Positions 36,800 to 44,672 are shown, numbered from the stretch's first letter. The stretch is 64,000 nt of DNA from CAIYTF01 sp963664845 (GCA_963664845.1 OY761615.1:1178001-1242000); one strand, 5' to 3'. A program made the numbers and translations. Notes: generated by a model from the letters alone, not told the origin.

Positions 36800-38013
36800 A
36801 TCTTAAATTCCTTTTGTTTATTGAAACACTTTTCGATGTCGTTATGGTAATAACAGCCTTTAATTTCACTGGCTGAATTCACAACCGTATATCCGTTTTT
36901 GCCGTAAAAAATATATTGAAGTTCTTCCTGATTGCGTGCATTCTTGAAGACCTGAGCCATGTAATGAGTCGATTCCTGTACAATGTCATTTGCCAATTTT
37001 TCGTATGATTCTATTGTCAGCGAATCGCTAAAATCCGGGCCGTGTTTTTTGAAGTCAGAGAATAAATCACTTTTAGAGAATGAAAGATAATCCTTTTTCT
37101 TCATTTGGTAAAGATTTTGGCTCAGCTCAGATAAAGGCATGTTGCCGATCAATGACTTTGACCTTTCGTTAGCATCTTTACCAATTGCAATTCCTTTGAC
37201 CGTTGTTTCGTATTGCAATGCCAGGTCTGCAGCTCTCGTATTAAAATCCTGAGTAAACGCGCTTTTAACGCCCTTTGTCGGGCTCTTTATTTCAGAGGCC
37301 GGGCGAATGTAGGGTGTCCAGTAATGAACGCAATTATAGCCGCCACATGCCGTTATAACGGGTAATCCCTGACCGTTACTCATTTGTTTAATCTCGTCTA
37401 TTGTATAGACGTTTCCAAGATGCTTCAAACAGAATCCTCTGCTCGATGGATTACGCGGCCCATCATACAGGAACTCAGTAATTCCGGCGCTGGAGGCCTT
37501 ATCAAACATATAGGCATTATCGAACTGGGCCAGCGCTGTGTTTGCAAGGGTCGAGGCTTCACCATCGCCAAAATCTCTTTGAGTGAGTTTGGTTCTTATC
37601 GCTTCATAACCAACACCGGCGCCAACACCGGCACGAATTTCTTTAATAATTGCTTTGCGGCTGTTCTCATTGATTGAATCAAAATCTACCTGATATAAGG
37701 CTGACATTTTGTCGATATCAACGCGCCCGGCATTCAAAGTGTTGGATGAAAAATAATCGTTCCAGACACCGGCAATTTGCGACTGATAATCAACAACCGA
37801 GCCGTTTATCTGACGCATAACAGGAGCGGGTATTTTGAACTGTTGTCCAAACTTGCGTGTGAGTTGTTCCAGCGCTTCAGGCGTGAATTGTTCGCGACGT
37901 GATATTGAATCGAACTCGCGAATCACAGACTTGCGGAACAACACGAGCTTTGTTTTCATGTTGTCCGCAAACTTCAATTTCAGATTTTCAATTACCCGGC
38001 GCTGGTCGGTCAT
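36763..38013 (-). CDS. MuF-like minor head protein with C-terminal putative nuclease (toxin) domain
   Basis: 416 residues. Residues about 85-240 match the phage Mu F/SPP1 gp7 head morphogenesis domain, ending in FCLKHLGNVYTIDEI and GGYNCVHYWTPYI. Beyond the usual end there are about 170 residues more: DLFSDFKKHGPDF, then IESYEKLANDIVQES, then LQYIFYGKNGYTVVN and IKGCYYHN. That order (KH-P-D, a helix with YEKLAxxI, then two strands) resembles the PBECR-type (Barnase/EndoU/ColicinE5/D/RelE-like) nucleases known to be fused to MuF proteins; I could not check this. It sits at the end of the early operon, far from the other head genes, and is followed by a small acidic gene. Its ATG overlaps the preceding stop. 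Confidence 0.7.
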   Translation of the reverse strand: MTDQRRVIENLKLKFADNMKTKLVLFRKSVIREFDSISRREQFTPEALEQLTRKFGQQFKIPAPVMRQINGSVVDYQSQIAGVWNDYFSSNTLNAGRVDIDKMSALYQVDFDSINENSRKAIIKEIRAGVGAGVGYEAIRTKLTQRDFGDGEASTLANTALAQFDNAYMFDKASSAGITEFLYDGPRNPSSRGFCLKHLGNVYTIDEIKQMSNGQGLPVITACGGYNCVHYWTPYIRPASEIKSPTKGVKSAFTQDFNTRAADLALQYETTVKGIAIGKDANERSKSLIGNMPLSELSQNLYQMKKKDYLSFSKSDLFSDFKKHGPDFSDSLTIESYEKLANDIVQESTHYMAQVFKNARNQEELQYIFYGKNGYTVVNSASEIKGCYYHNDIEKCFNKQKEFKIWLQNKGAHWPK

Positions 38014-38327
38014 GTGGCGGATTCCTCTTCGGGATATAGATCAAGAGTAAACTGCCTCGAACGGTTTTTATGTTTTTTCGAAAGCTCAAAAACTTTGTCC
38101 TGAAATTCTTTAACTAGCCGGTCAATGTCATCGTAATTGCGCGAGGTGCGAACAAAAGGAACCATAGTCGGTATTGAGAAAACAGTAGAATGGTGTCCGC
38201 ACATCGAGCACATGTATCCAAATGTCCGGTAAGGCCGGTGATCATGGTCGTTCTGTTGCGTGAAGAAACCTTTTTCCTCAATGTTGGTGACGTTCTTATA
38301 ATCGCGTCCGCAATTAGGGCATTGCAT
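38010..38327 (-). CDS. small zinc-ribbon protein of the early operon
   Basis: 105 residues with two Cys pairs, CPNCGRDY at the start and CSMCGHH at about 39-45, forming a zinc ribbon, then a charged helical C-terminus (ELSKKHKNRSRQFTL). Its start overlaps the gemA stop by one base and its stop overlaps the MuF start by four. Function unknown; DNA or RNA binding or a partner of the MuF protein are options. Confidence 0.7.
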   Translation of the reverse strand: MQCPNCGRDYKNVTNIEEKGFFTQQNDHDHRPYRTFGYMCSMCGHHSTVFSIPTMVPFVRTSRNYDDIDRLVKEFQDKVFELSKKHKNRSRQFTLDLYPEEESAT

Positions 38328-38776
38328 CAGTGTTTACCCGGTTTCAGGTTTCTAATGCCAAGGACAATTTTATTGATCTGTGACGAGAGCAGCCATTCAA
38401 GTTTATCAACACCGGTTATAGTTGCCTGAAATGCCCGGAGAGCCTCTACCGTTTTAACACGAACAACCGGAGAGGTGACCCACATTGCTTCAATCATTCT
38501 CAACTGCTTTGGTGAAGCTAATTTCTTGCCATTGCTGTTTGTGCGGTTAGCCAGCGTATTATATTTATTGCGTCCGGCTCCGGTTTTCGCAGGGATAAAA
38601 CCGAGCTTCTCAACAAACACTTTATAAATGCTCGCTTTCGTTGTTTCTGAACAATCGCTTAGTGACGTCGCGGGCTGGCCGTTCATTCCGGTGAATCCGG
38701 ACAGAATATCCCGGTATGATTCATCACTTATATTGCACTGCTTTTTGGCGATGTGAATAATAGCGTTATAGTTCAT
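38327..38776 (-). CDS. GemA / Mu gp16-like regulator (DUF1018)
   Basis: 149 residues with the DUF1018 pattern: IAKKQCNISDESYRDILSG, a KASIYKVFVEKLGF segment, then ASPKQLRMIEAMW and ATITGVDKLEWLLSSQINKI. In Mu this family (Gp16/GemA) modulates host gene expression and DNA superhelicity in the lytic phase. It overlaps both neighbours by 1-4 bases. Confidence 0.85.
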   Translation of the reverse strand: MNYNAIIHIAKKQCNISDESYRDILSGFTGMNGQPATSLSDCSETTKASIYKVFVEKLGFIPAKTGAGRNKYNTLANRTNSNGKKLASPKQLRMIEAMWVTSPVVRVKTVEALRAFQATITGVDKLEWLLSSQINKIVLGIRNLKPGKH

Positions 38777-38970
38777 GATGTGACCTCCGTTTTTTTCTGT
38801 TCCTGAGATTTGTCCGCTTGTTTAATTGTCTTGCATAAATAGTCCAGCTCTTTACCTCTTGCTTCAGCATCTGGGTCTATGGCTAATTTAACTAAGTTTT
38901 CGAGTGTGCGGCCATTCGAACCGAAAATATATTTTGAATTACGTAAGCGACTGTTCGCATTATGATTCAT
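38773..38970 (-). CDS. small early-operon protein of unknown function
   Basis: 65 residues from the ATG at 38970, which overlaps the preceding stop as ATGA and has GGGAGA upstream; an earlier in-frame ATG lies inside the neighbour gene. Basic N-terminus (NANSRLRNSKYIFGSNGR), acidic helical middle. No recognised family. Confidence 0.55.
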   Translation of the reverse strand: MNHNANSRLRNSKYIFGSNGRTLENLVKLAIDPDAEARGKELDYLCKTIKQADKSQEQKKTEVTS

Positions 38971-39218
38971 TTCCCGTCTCCCTTTATATTGCACAAGTTT
39001 AGTTTTGCTTTTTCACGCATTTCTTTTCTGATTTCCTGTAAATCAGTTTTAGCTTCTTTCTGAGCTTTCTTAAAAGCTTCATAATCAGCTCTCAATAAAG
39101 GGCCAACCGTATCCACATATTTTGCAAAGCTGTCTTTTGTTGAACATGATTCAAGTGACTGTAAAACTGTACAGGCATGCACTGTTTTATAAAAACTATC
39201 CTTGATAATATCCTTCAT
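38967..39218 (-). CDS. small early-operon protein, paralogue A
   Basis: 83 residues. The helix pattern VDTVGPLLRADYEAFKKAQK (residues 36-55) followed by EAKTDL resembles the gene at 39443-39691 (LPEYVQEYYKVYRKAKMEAK), and both genes begin behind the identical 14-base junction GGAGCAATAGAATG. They probably arose by duplication. Function unknown. Confidence 0.6.
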   Translation of the reverse strand: MKDIIKDSFYKTVHACTVLQSLESCSTKDSFAKYVDTVGPLLRADYEAFKKAQKEAKTDLQEIRKEMREKAKLNLCNIKGDGK

Positions 39219-39219
39219 T

Positions 39220-39453
39220 CTATTGCTCCTGTATATCTAAAGTAATTTTGAGTTTTGACACCACGGGTTCAGAGGTCTCTGTCAGGCTTGACTGTTCTTG
39301 GTGTCTTGGAACAATATCGAAACATCCGTCCGGCTGTTCTACGTAAATGAACCGCTCAGTAAAAGCCTCGGCCTGGGCTTCCATAATCTTACGGCGTTCC
39401 TCCACCGGGAGGCGCATAAATTCCCGTTTACTTATGGGCTTATTATTTTCCAC
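39220..39453 (-). CDS. small early-operon protein of unknown function
   Basis: 77 residues starting at GTG with CGGAGAA upstream. N-terminal KREFMRLPVEERRKIMEAQA is a helix common in phage early proteins of the 'MRLPxEERRxxM' type; the rest (FDIVPRHQEQ) is not diagnostic. It lies between the two paralogues and overlaps the upstream one by 11 bases. Confidence 0.55.
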   Translation of the reverse strand: MENNKPISKREFMRLPVEERRKIMEAQAEAFTERFIYVEQPDGCFDIVPRHQEQSSLTETSEPVVSKLKITLDIQEQ

Positions 39454-39691
39454 TGTTTTTCTCCGGCGGCGCTATATTTGGGCGAATAGCTATTTTATTT
39501 GAATAGTGATAATCAACTTTTGCCTCCATTTTGGCCTTGCGATAAACCTTATAATATTCCTGAACGTATTCAGGCAGAGTTTTCAGATACATCTCAAATC
39601 CCTTTTTTGATATAATTTTTTTCGTTATATCAAGCACAGCACACGACTTTAGAATCTGAAAAACGAGATCGATATCATATTGAGCGGGCAT
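39443..39691 (-). CDS. small early-operon protein, paralogue B
   Basis: 82 residues from the ATG at 39691, just after the DUF3164 stop, with GGAGAGGAG upstream. It is related to the gene at 38967-39218 in its C-terminal helix (YYKVYRKAKMEAKVDY). An upstream ATG at 39709 lies inside the DUF3164 gene. Function unknown. Confidence 0.6.
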   Translation of the reverse strand: MPAQYDIDLVFQILKSCAVLDITKKIISKKGFEMYLKTLPEYVQEYYKVYRKAKMEAKVDYHYSNKIAIRPNIAPPEKNSGK

Positions 39692-39692
39692 T

Positions 39693-40313
39693 CTATTGCT
39701 CCTCTCCAATGGAAGAGAAATTCAAATTCTTTGCAGTCCATTTCCCGTTTACGTCCGGACGTTCCTTAAACTGGATGTATTCTTTACGGGCTGTTATAAC
39801 GATAGACTTTGTAATGAGCGCCATTGCTTCGGCCCACTCTTCATCTTCGATATTGAATTGCTGCAGACCGAGAATATTGGCTTTATTGATAAAGCCTTTT
39901 TCAGCTACTTTGAAGTAGCTGTCAACTATTAAACGCAGGTTCGGATTGGCGCCCTCTCCCCACCTGTCGAAACAACTGTCAATCTTTTGTTTCGCAATCT
40001 GCAGATTCTCATCGAACTCAATAATTTTACTGTTCTTGATTTCGATGAGCTTCGTATGTGAAAAGTTGCTGAGCGTCAGGTTCTTGAATTCTGCCTCTAC
40101 GTCATTATTCTTTGCCAGCCAGTTAACATACCTCTGTATTTCACGGTACAGACGTTTTTTCGCTTTAATTAATTGATTCTCAAGAGCCGTAATCCGGTCA
40201 AACGAGCTCTCAACGACTATATGTTTACGCAGATGTTCAGGACGTACCCTATCTATGGGGACGTCTTGACCTCGGCTGTTTGTTAAAAATTCGGGCATTG
40301 GTTTCTTTGCCAT
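39693..40313 (-). CDS. DUF3164 family phage protein
   Basis: 206 residues matching DUF3164, a family of Mu-like phage early regions: FLTNSRGQDVPIDRVRPEHL at the N-terminus, then a coiled-coil, IDSCFDRWGEGANPNLRLIV, and VNGKWTAKNLNFSSIGEE at the end. Its role is not established. It overlaps the upstream gene by 65 bases. Confidence 0.82.
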   Translation of the reverse strand: MAKKPMPEFLTNSRGQDVPIDRVRPEHLRKHIVVESSFDRITALENQLIKAKKRLYREIQRYVNWLAKNNDVEAEFKNLTLSNFSHTKLIEIKNSKIIEFDENLQIAKQKIDSCFDRWGEGANPNLRLIVDSYFKVAEKGFINKANILGLQQFNIEDEEWAEAMALITKSIVITARKEYIQFKERPDVNGKWTAKNLNFSSIGEEQ

Positions 40314-40551
40314 ATGAAAGTTCCTTTCTATATAAAAGTGTTAATTGTTCTGTTACATCATTTCCAAAAGCATTCTCAATTATTCTGAGATTTTCCCTTA
40401 TTCGTATTGACAGCGCCTCGTTCTTTTTTATCTTATCCCAGGTAAGCACCGCTTCAGCGGGTTCAAATAGCTGGGCGTCTATTGCTTCGAGGGAGAAAGC
40501 TTTACCCGTCCAGTAATTTGTTGTGATGATTGTGCTCCTTAGGAAAAACAT
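40249..40551 (-). CDS. early-operon protein of unknown function
   Basis: 100 residues from the ATG at 40551, one base after the MazG stop (TGA-A-ATG), which indicates coupled translation; the in-frame ATG at 40575 lies inside mazG. Mixed helical pattern (LSIRIRENLRIIENAFGNDV) and a basic C-terminus (KQPRSRRPHR). No recognised family. Confidence 0.5.
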   Translation of the reverse strand: MFFLRSTIITTNYWTGKAFSLEAIDAQLFEPAEAVLTWDKIKKNEALSIRIRENLRIIENAFGNDVTEQLTLLYRKELSYGKETNARIFNKQPRSRRPHR

Positions 40552-40552
40552 T

Positions 40553-41296
40553 TCACGCTGCCTTTTCCGATACAAGCTTTTTGCGTTCAGTCAGATATTT
40601 CAGCATGTAATGCAATCGCGATTCAATGAAATTCTTTAGCCGGTAAGCATCTTCTGTTGATTTCGGTTCAGTGTCCCTAAAAACTTCTATAACCTTAAAG
40701 TCGATAGATGAGCGTTGTTTCATCATTGCCTCAAAAAATTCGCGGCGTGGCTCCCTGTCAAGAATTATATGCAATGGCGGCGGCTCCACGGGAGAATATT
40801 CCGGATAGGAACGATCTTTAATAACGTTCCATACCTCTTCAAGACACCTGTCAAAGTCAATACCTTGGTGCAGGCAGAACGCTACCAGATGCATATAGAT
40901 GCCTGCTATTGCTTCCTGTTTGAGCCTTAGAACTTCTTTCGGCGTATACCTAACGCACATGTCGCCTTTCAAATGTGCATGGGACAGGTGTCCTACATTT
41001 ATTTGAATTGCACTTATAATACTATGCAGGTAATCACCGTTGGAATTTCTGTATACACCGCCTTTGCAGTTCCAAAGCTCAATGTTTTGAGAATCGCAAT
41101 AGTTAACTAGGAAAGTAAAAACATCGCCGACGGCGTCCCGTATCTTGTCTGCATTCTTATCTTGGTAAGCTTCCAACAGTTCTCCGAGCTCCTCCTGAAT
41201 GCCAATGACATAACGGTAACCGCCACCATAATGGCCGCCGAAATTTTTTAGATTCCAAGCAATAACGTTTTTTATAAACTCTGAAATTTCAAACAT
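40553..41296 (-). CDS. MazG-like nucleotide pyrophosphohydrolase
   Basis: 247 residues. The catalytic acidic motif is present at about residues 34-58: EELGELLEA, then KIRDAVGDVFTFL (EExxE ... ExxD type). A second helical half (KQEAIAGIYMHLVAFC, DFDRCLEEVWNVI) looks like the paired MazG half. The family hydrolyses NTPs or alarmones; phage MazG proteins are thought to affect (p)ppGpp or nucleotide pools. It is part of the early operon, between the ATPase and the DUF3164 genes, 10 bases from the former. Confidence 0.78.
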   Translation of the reverse strand: MFEISEFIKNVIAWNLKNFGGHYGGGYRYVIGIQEELGELLEAYQDKNADKIRDAVGDVFTFLVNYCDSQNIELWNCKGGVYRNSNGDYLHSIISAIQINVGHLSHAHLKGDMCVRYTPKEVLRLKQEAIAGIYMHLVAFCLHQGIDFDRCLEEVWNVIKDRSYPEYSPVEPPPLHIILDREPRREFFEAMMKQRSSIDFKVIEVFRDTEPKSTEDAYRLKNFIESRLHYMLKYLTERKKLVSEKAA

Positions 41297-41306
41297 CGTT
41301 CAATCC

Positions 41307-42197
41307 TCAACTTATCTGAAGCTTAGCAGCTTCTTTAATGATAGCGGCTGTTATATGGCCGTCTAATACCTGTGCATATTCACGCGCGTTAAAAATGAGA
41401 TTGTTCAGAACATATCCGTTCCCATCGCAGAGCTTTGCAAATTCATCTGAAAGGCTGGCCGCCTCCGGAATTGTTGCTTTGACGTAGCTCTCAACATCCT
41501 TTGCAGACCATTTTGAGAGCCGCATTGGAATGGTTATCCGTGTAAAGATTTGTGCAAGCTCACCGCGCTGGCCGCGAACGTTGAAGAAAAGCTCTTCCAA
41601 GCCGATCAATAAAATTCCTACACGGGCCTCATCAAATACAGTTCTCAATAAGTGAAGCGCGTTGAGGTTCAGGTATTCGGCTTGGTCAATTATCAGAAAA
41701 CGTTTTGTTCCTGAAAGCTTCGCGGTTATATCGTCAAGCATTTCGTTCACATAGCCTTTACCATCGAACCCAAGCTTTGTATGCAATTTTCTAAAAAGCA
41801 CTTTGGGCGTGAAGCTCTTATTTGCCAGCAGATAGATAACGTCACGGTGGCGGGCCGCGTATTCCTGTGCGGCTGTAGTTTTACCCAGTCCACTGTTGCC
41901 ATATATCATTCCCATCTTTGCGTTTAGGTGGCATTTGCGGGCAACACTGAAAACTATTTGAGCTGGGCCGGTCATAAGAAAACCCGCCTGACGATGTGAA
42001 CCGCTTTCGCTCTCGAGTTCAGTTTCCAGATAGTTCACTACCTTTTCATTGATCGCGTCGTTATTGCCCTTGTATGTTCCGGAGAACCATTGACTGAGAG
42101 AGGCCGCGCTCAAATCCATTGCCTTGGCAGCTTTGGAGTCGCTTATTTTTCGCTCTTCAAGAAATTTACGGAGGCGGTTAGTGAGTTCGTTTTTCAT
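41307..42197 (-). CDS. MuB-like AAA ATPase (transposition target-selection protein)
   Basis: 296 residues. An N-terminal helix-turn-helix (residues 1-60, KAAKAMDLSAASLSQWFSG) precedes an AAA domain with Walker A YGNSGLGKTT (about 100) and Walker B FLIIDQAEYL (about 172), an arginine-rich sensor region and a C-terminal helical domain (SLSDEFAKLCDGNGY). MuB binds target DNA and stimulates MuA. It lies 37 bases behind the transposase gene. Confidence 0.92.
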   Translation of the reverse strand: MKNELTNRLRKFLEERKISDSKAAKAMDLSAASLSQWFSGTYKGNNDAINEKVVNYLETELESESGSHRQAGFLMTGPAQIVFSVARKCHLNAKMGMIYGNSGLGKTTAAQEYAARHRDVIYLLANKSFTPKVLFRKLHTKLGFDGKGYVNEMLDDITAKLSGTKRFLIIDQAEYLNLNALHLLRTVFDEARVGILLIGLEELFFNVRGQRGELAQIFTRITIPMRLSKWSAKDVESYVKATIPEAASLSDEFAKLCDGNGYVLNNLIFNAREYAQVLDGHITAAIIKEAAKLQIS

Positions 42198-42234
42198 GTC
42201 TGTGTCCTGTATGAATGTGTATGGTAGAAAAAGC

Positions 42235-43437
42235 TTAATCTTCTGTATAAATCGTGTAAGGATTTATCGGTTCAGGTTCTTCAGTGTGTGCTTCCAGTTC
42301 AGGCGCGCACCGGTCATTTAACAAATTTGTTTTAGGCTCTCCGAGGTAATGAACGGCAGCAGCGTTTTCATGCGTTGCCATCAATTGCAGCGTTTTCTTT
42401 TTCGCGTCTTTACGGAGCCTGCGCATTTCAGCAGTTTGCCGTCTCAGTTCTTCAGAATCTTTTGGAGATTCCATTAACCGGGCCAGCGGATGTATCGTCT
42501 GTTTTCTTTCAGCCCGGCAGATATAACGTCCATCCTTATCGTGAATGTTCATATAAGACAAATCAAACAGGGAATACCGGATTTGAACCATGCGACCGGC
42601 CAGTGGTACAAGCTCAGGAGAATAATATTCGTAATTGAACAGGGTCACACATGCATTGCGCACCTGGTACAGTTTTTCCGGTATGTTCATCATGAGGTCA
42701 TTCAGTTTGAACTCAAGCTTGAATTGATCTTCCTGCGTTAGGACAGTACGTCCTGCATCAAACACCTCTTTAATGGATTTACCGCGTTCCCGTGGGCATT
42801 GCTGACTATGATAGAAGTCGAGCCATAAAACGATAAGGTCTTTTGCCTCCTCAATGGTTAATGCTTCGCCTTCGCCTTTCAAAGCTTTGTGGAATTTTTC
42901 ATTGCGACGCGTGTATGCGGGCCTGTCTTTTTCCGCCGGTGATGTTCCGGTAAACGATGGCATTAGTTTTTCAAATGATTCCACAAACCACTGCCAGAAT
43001 CGTTCAATAACTTTGGCACGTGCGTTATATGCTTCGGGGTAGTAGGGAATGATACCAAGACGCCCGAACAGCCCATAAAACCCGCACTCCTCAAAACGCG
43101 GAGAGCCCTTAAAAAATTTGTTTCGAAATGATTTTCCATTATCCTGAACAGCTACTTTACAGGTGCGTCCAAGAGTAAGAATCGCAGAGCGCAATGATGA
43201 AGCAACCGCCTGAGTGTTTTCGGTTAACATCAATTCAAATCCTGCTATATAGCCGCTGTACCAATCCATATGCATAATTAACGTAGCCTTTTGCCGCTTT
43301 GATGTGTAGGGACTGATAATATCAAAAGTTGTTACCTTGCCGTCGGCAACAAAGGCCTCACCCACTTCAAGTTGTCCGGAGTCGCGGGTAATACATGGCA
43401 GAATCTTATTCTTTAGCGCAGCTTCACCTTCACGCAT
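42235..43437 (-). CDS. MuA-like transposase, catalytic part after in-frame TGA
   Basis: 400 residues from the first ATG; the open frame goes on upstream without a gap to the TGA at 43507-43509 (reading A-S-P-S-T-F-R-R-Y-A-T-W-L...). The DDE catalytic residues are FVADGKVTTFD (D1), VAVQDNGKSF (D2) and VIERFWQWF (E), followed by the Mu-type C-terminal beta-barrel and basic tail. The piece has GAGG 11 bases before its ATG and could be translated on its own, but would lack the N-terminal DNA-binding domains. See the next entry for the N-terminal part and the finding on the stop codon. Confidence 0.85.
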   Translation of the reverse strand: MREGEAALKNKILPCITRDSGQLEVGEAFVADGKVTTFDIISPYTSKRQKATLIMHMDWYSGYIAGFELMLTENTQAVASSLRSAILTLGRTCKVAVQDNGKSFRNKFFKGSPRFEECGFYGLFGRLGIIPYYPEAYNARAKVIERFWQWFVESFEKLMPSFTGTSPAEKDRPAYTRRNEKFHKALKGEGEALTIEEAKDLIVLWLDFYHSQQCPRERGKSIKEVFDAGRTVLTQEDQFKLEFKLNDLMMNIPEKLYQVRNACVTLFNYEYYSPELVPLAGRMVQIRYSLFDLSYMNIHDKDGRYICRAERKQTIHPLARLMESPKDSEELRRQTAEMRRLRKDAKKKTLQLMATHENAAAVHYLGEPKTNLLNDRCAPELEAHTEEPEPINPYTIYTED

Positions 43438-43488
43438 TAGTACCCATGCCTCGCGGTAAGTTGTTTCAAGCCATGTGGCGTAGCGTCT

Positions 43489-43515
43489 GAAAGTTGATGG
43501 ACTGGCTCAACTTTC
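43489..43515 (-). promoter_or_regulatory. 9-bp hairpin containing the in-frame TGA of the transposase
   Basis: On the coding strand GAAAGTTGA (containing TGA as its last three bases) pairs perfectly with TCAACTTTC after the nine-base loop GCCAGTCCA. The stop codon therefore sits in the 5' arm, beside the loop. This may be chance or a recoding/regulatory structure. Confidence 0.6.
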
Positions 43516-44181
43516 AACGCCTTTTTCTTTGAGAAAGTATTTAGTAAGCCTTGTTGCATATCCGATTCTTATTTTCTCAGGCTTAAAAAGCAGGTCTGCA
43601 AATACTAAAGCTTCCTGTTCACTTAAATGAGCCTCTCGCACAGCCTTATATCCGTATTGAGGTGCCAGCGTTCCATAGTCTTTTGATTGCTGAAATTTTG
43701 GCAACCAATGTGTATCTACAGTTGACCTGTTAACTTTTCCAAGAACCGCAAATGTTTCCGGCAATAAATGACCGGTGTTGAATGCAAAAATGAAATTGTT
43801 TTTTGCGGTAAGGATTTCCCTGTGTGAAAGGCCTTCAAAGCTCTTTATATAGGCGCTTAAAAAATCAGCCTTTGCAAGGGCTATTTGCCGCTGTCTGTCA
43901 TTTAGTCCATCCGTAACGGCATCAGATTTATTAAGCCGTACAATAGCTGACGTGGCCGGTGCCTGTATCTCCCGATATTTGGCCTGTGCTTCAGCGGGAA
44001 GACTATCTAATAGAATTCTATACTGGAGGCCGCCGTTACCGAGTTCTTGTTTAGCAGTGAACTTATTACTATTAATGCAGTCACGCACATAACGAACTGA
44101 ATAATTTGTAAGTTCACTAACTTGTTTAACAGTTAGCCATTCGGCTGAATTGGTAGAATCTATTCGTAATGCGGCTTGCAT
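43507..44181 (-). CDS. MuA-like transposase, N-terminal DNA-binding part (ends at in-frame TGA)
   Basis: 224 residues. Residues 14-75 are a Mu-type HTH (LTVKQVSELTNYSVRYVRDC, then NKFTAKQELGNGGLQYRI), followed by the end-site binding helical domains (ALAKADFLSAYI, LPETFAVLGKVNRSTV). The frame stops at TGA and continues in the same frame for 400+ codons to the catalytic domain; the join reads ...KEKGVES-stop-ASPSTFRRYATWL, as in intact MuA proteins where the TFRRYxxWL helix follows without a break. Either a nonsense mutation or recoding. Confidence 0.85.
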   Translation of the reverse strand: MQAALRIDSTNSAEWLTVKQVSELTNYSVRYVRDCINSNKFTAKQELGNGGLQYRILLDSLPAEAQAKYREIQAPATSAIVRLNKSDAVTDGLNDRQRQIALAKADFLSAYIKSFEGLSHREILTAKNNFIFAFNTGHLLPETFAVLGKVNRSTVDTHWLPKFQQSKDYGTLAPQYGYKAVREAHLSEQEALVFADLLFKPEKIRIGYATRLTKYFLKEKGVES

Positions 44182-44184
44182 CGA

Positions 44185-44391
44185 TTAGTCCTTATCCTCG
44201 TGATAATAATCGTTATCGATTTTTAGAAGTTGGGTAACAGAGAACAAAGGGCGTTTTTTTTGAATTCGGTCTAATGCTTTTTCAGCCCTATCATGTGACG
44301 AATATTCGCGTCTTCTGTCTTCAAATGGTGTCAGACGTCTCCCGCTCCAATAAAAAAGATGATTGCTGATAACTGCGCTTAGATACCACAT
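44185..44391 (-). CDS. small early-operon protein of unknown function
   Basis: 68 residues, basic. Its ATG overlaps the stop of the Ner-like gene (TAATG) and it ends 3 bases before the transposase start. Pattern RRLTPFEDRRREYSSHDRAE suggests a helical, nucleic-acid-binding protein, but no family is recognised. Confidence 0.55.
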   Translation of the reverse strand: MWYLSAVISNHLFYWSGRRLTPFEDRRREYSSHDRAEKALDRIQKKRPLFSVTQLLKIDNDYYHEDKD

Positions 44392-44579
44392 TACGCGGCT
44401 CTCCCAGTGATAACACGTTCAATCTTTTTGCGTAAATGCGGTTTGCGGGAAAGATTCCTTTGCCCTGAAACGATCATAGACAGATATTGCGGGGTAATAG
44501 GGTAGCCCGACTCGGTGACTTTTCTGGCAATCCAGTCCATCCTTAATCCTCGGCGGGCTATTTCTTTTTGCAAATTCAT
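44391..44579 (-). CDS. Ner/Cro-like HTH regulator, first gene of early operon
   Basis: 62 residues, almost entirely a helix-turn-helix: MDWIARKVTESGYPITPQYL, then SMIVSGQRNLSRKPHLRKK. This fits the Ner position of Mu (first gene before the transposase) and would bind the operator region upstream to repress early or repressor transcription. It is the closest early gene to the switch, starting 41 bases from the first palindrome. Confidence 0.75.
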   Translation of the reverse strand: MNLQKEIARRGLRMDWIARKVTESGYPITPQYLSMIVSGQRNLSRKPHLRKKIERVITGRAA

Positions 44580-44619
44580 GTTGTATATTCCTGTATTGTT
44601 TAGTAAACTTCACACACAA

Positions 44620-44672
44620 AAGTATAGAATTCTATACTTATTGTCAAGAAGAAAATATATAATTATATACTT
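44620..44672. promoter_or_regulatory. lysis-lysogeny switch: two 20-bp palindromic operators and divergent promoters
   Basis: AAGTATAGAATTCTATACTT (44620-44639, perfect palindrome) and AAATATATAATTATATACTT (44653-44672) match at 17 of 20 positions, centres 33 bases apart (three helical turns). Between them TTGTCA (44641-44646) and TTGACA on the opposite strand (44647-44642) form head-to-head -35 boxes. Rightward -10 TATATA at 44664-44669 (17-base spacer) lies inside operator 2 and leaves only about 5 bases before the repressor ATG. Leftward -10 (TATACT/TACTTT, about 44619-44626) lies inside operator 1. Repressor binding to either site would block the promoter there. Confidence 0.75.

Noticed and set aside
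43507..43509. Selenocysteine at the transposase TGA
   Set aside because: The hairpin does not start just after the TGA as in bacterial SECIS elements, and transposases are not known selenoproteins. Nonsense mutation or other recoding is more likely.
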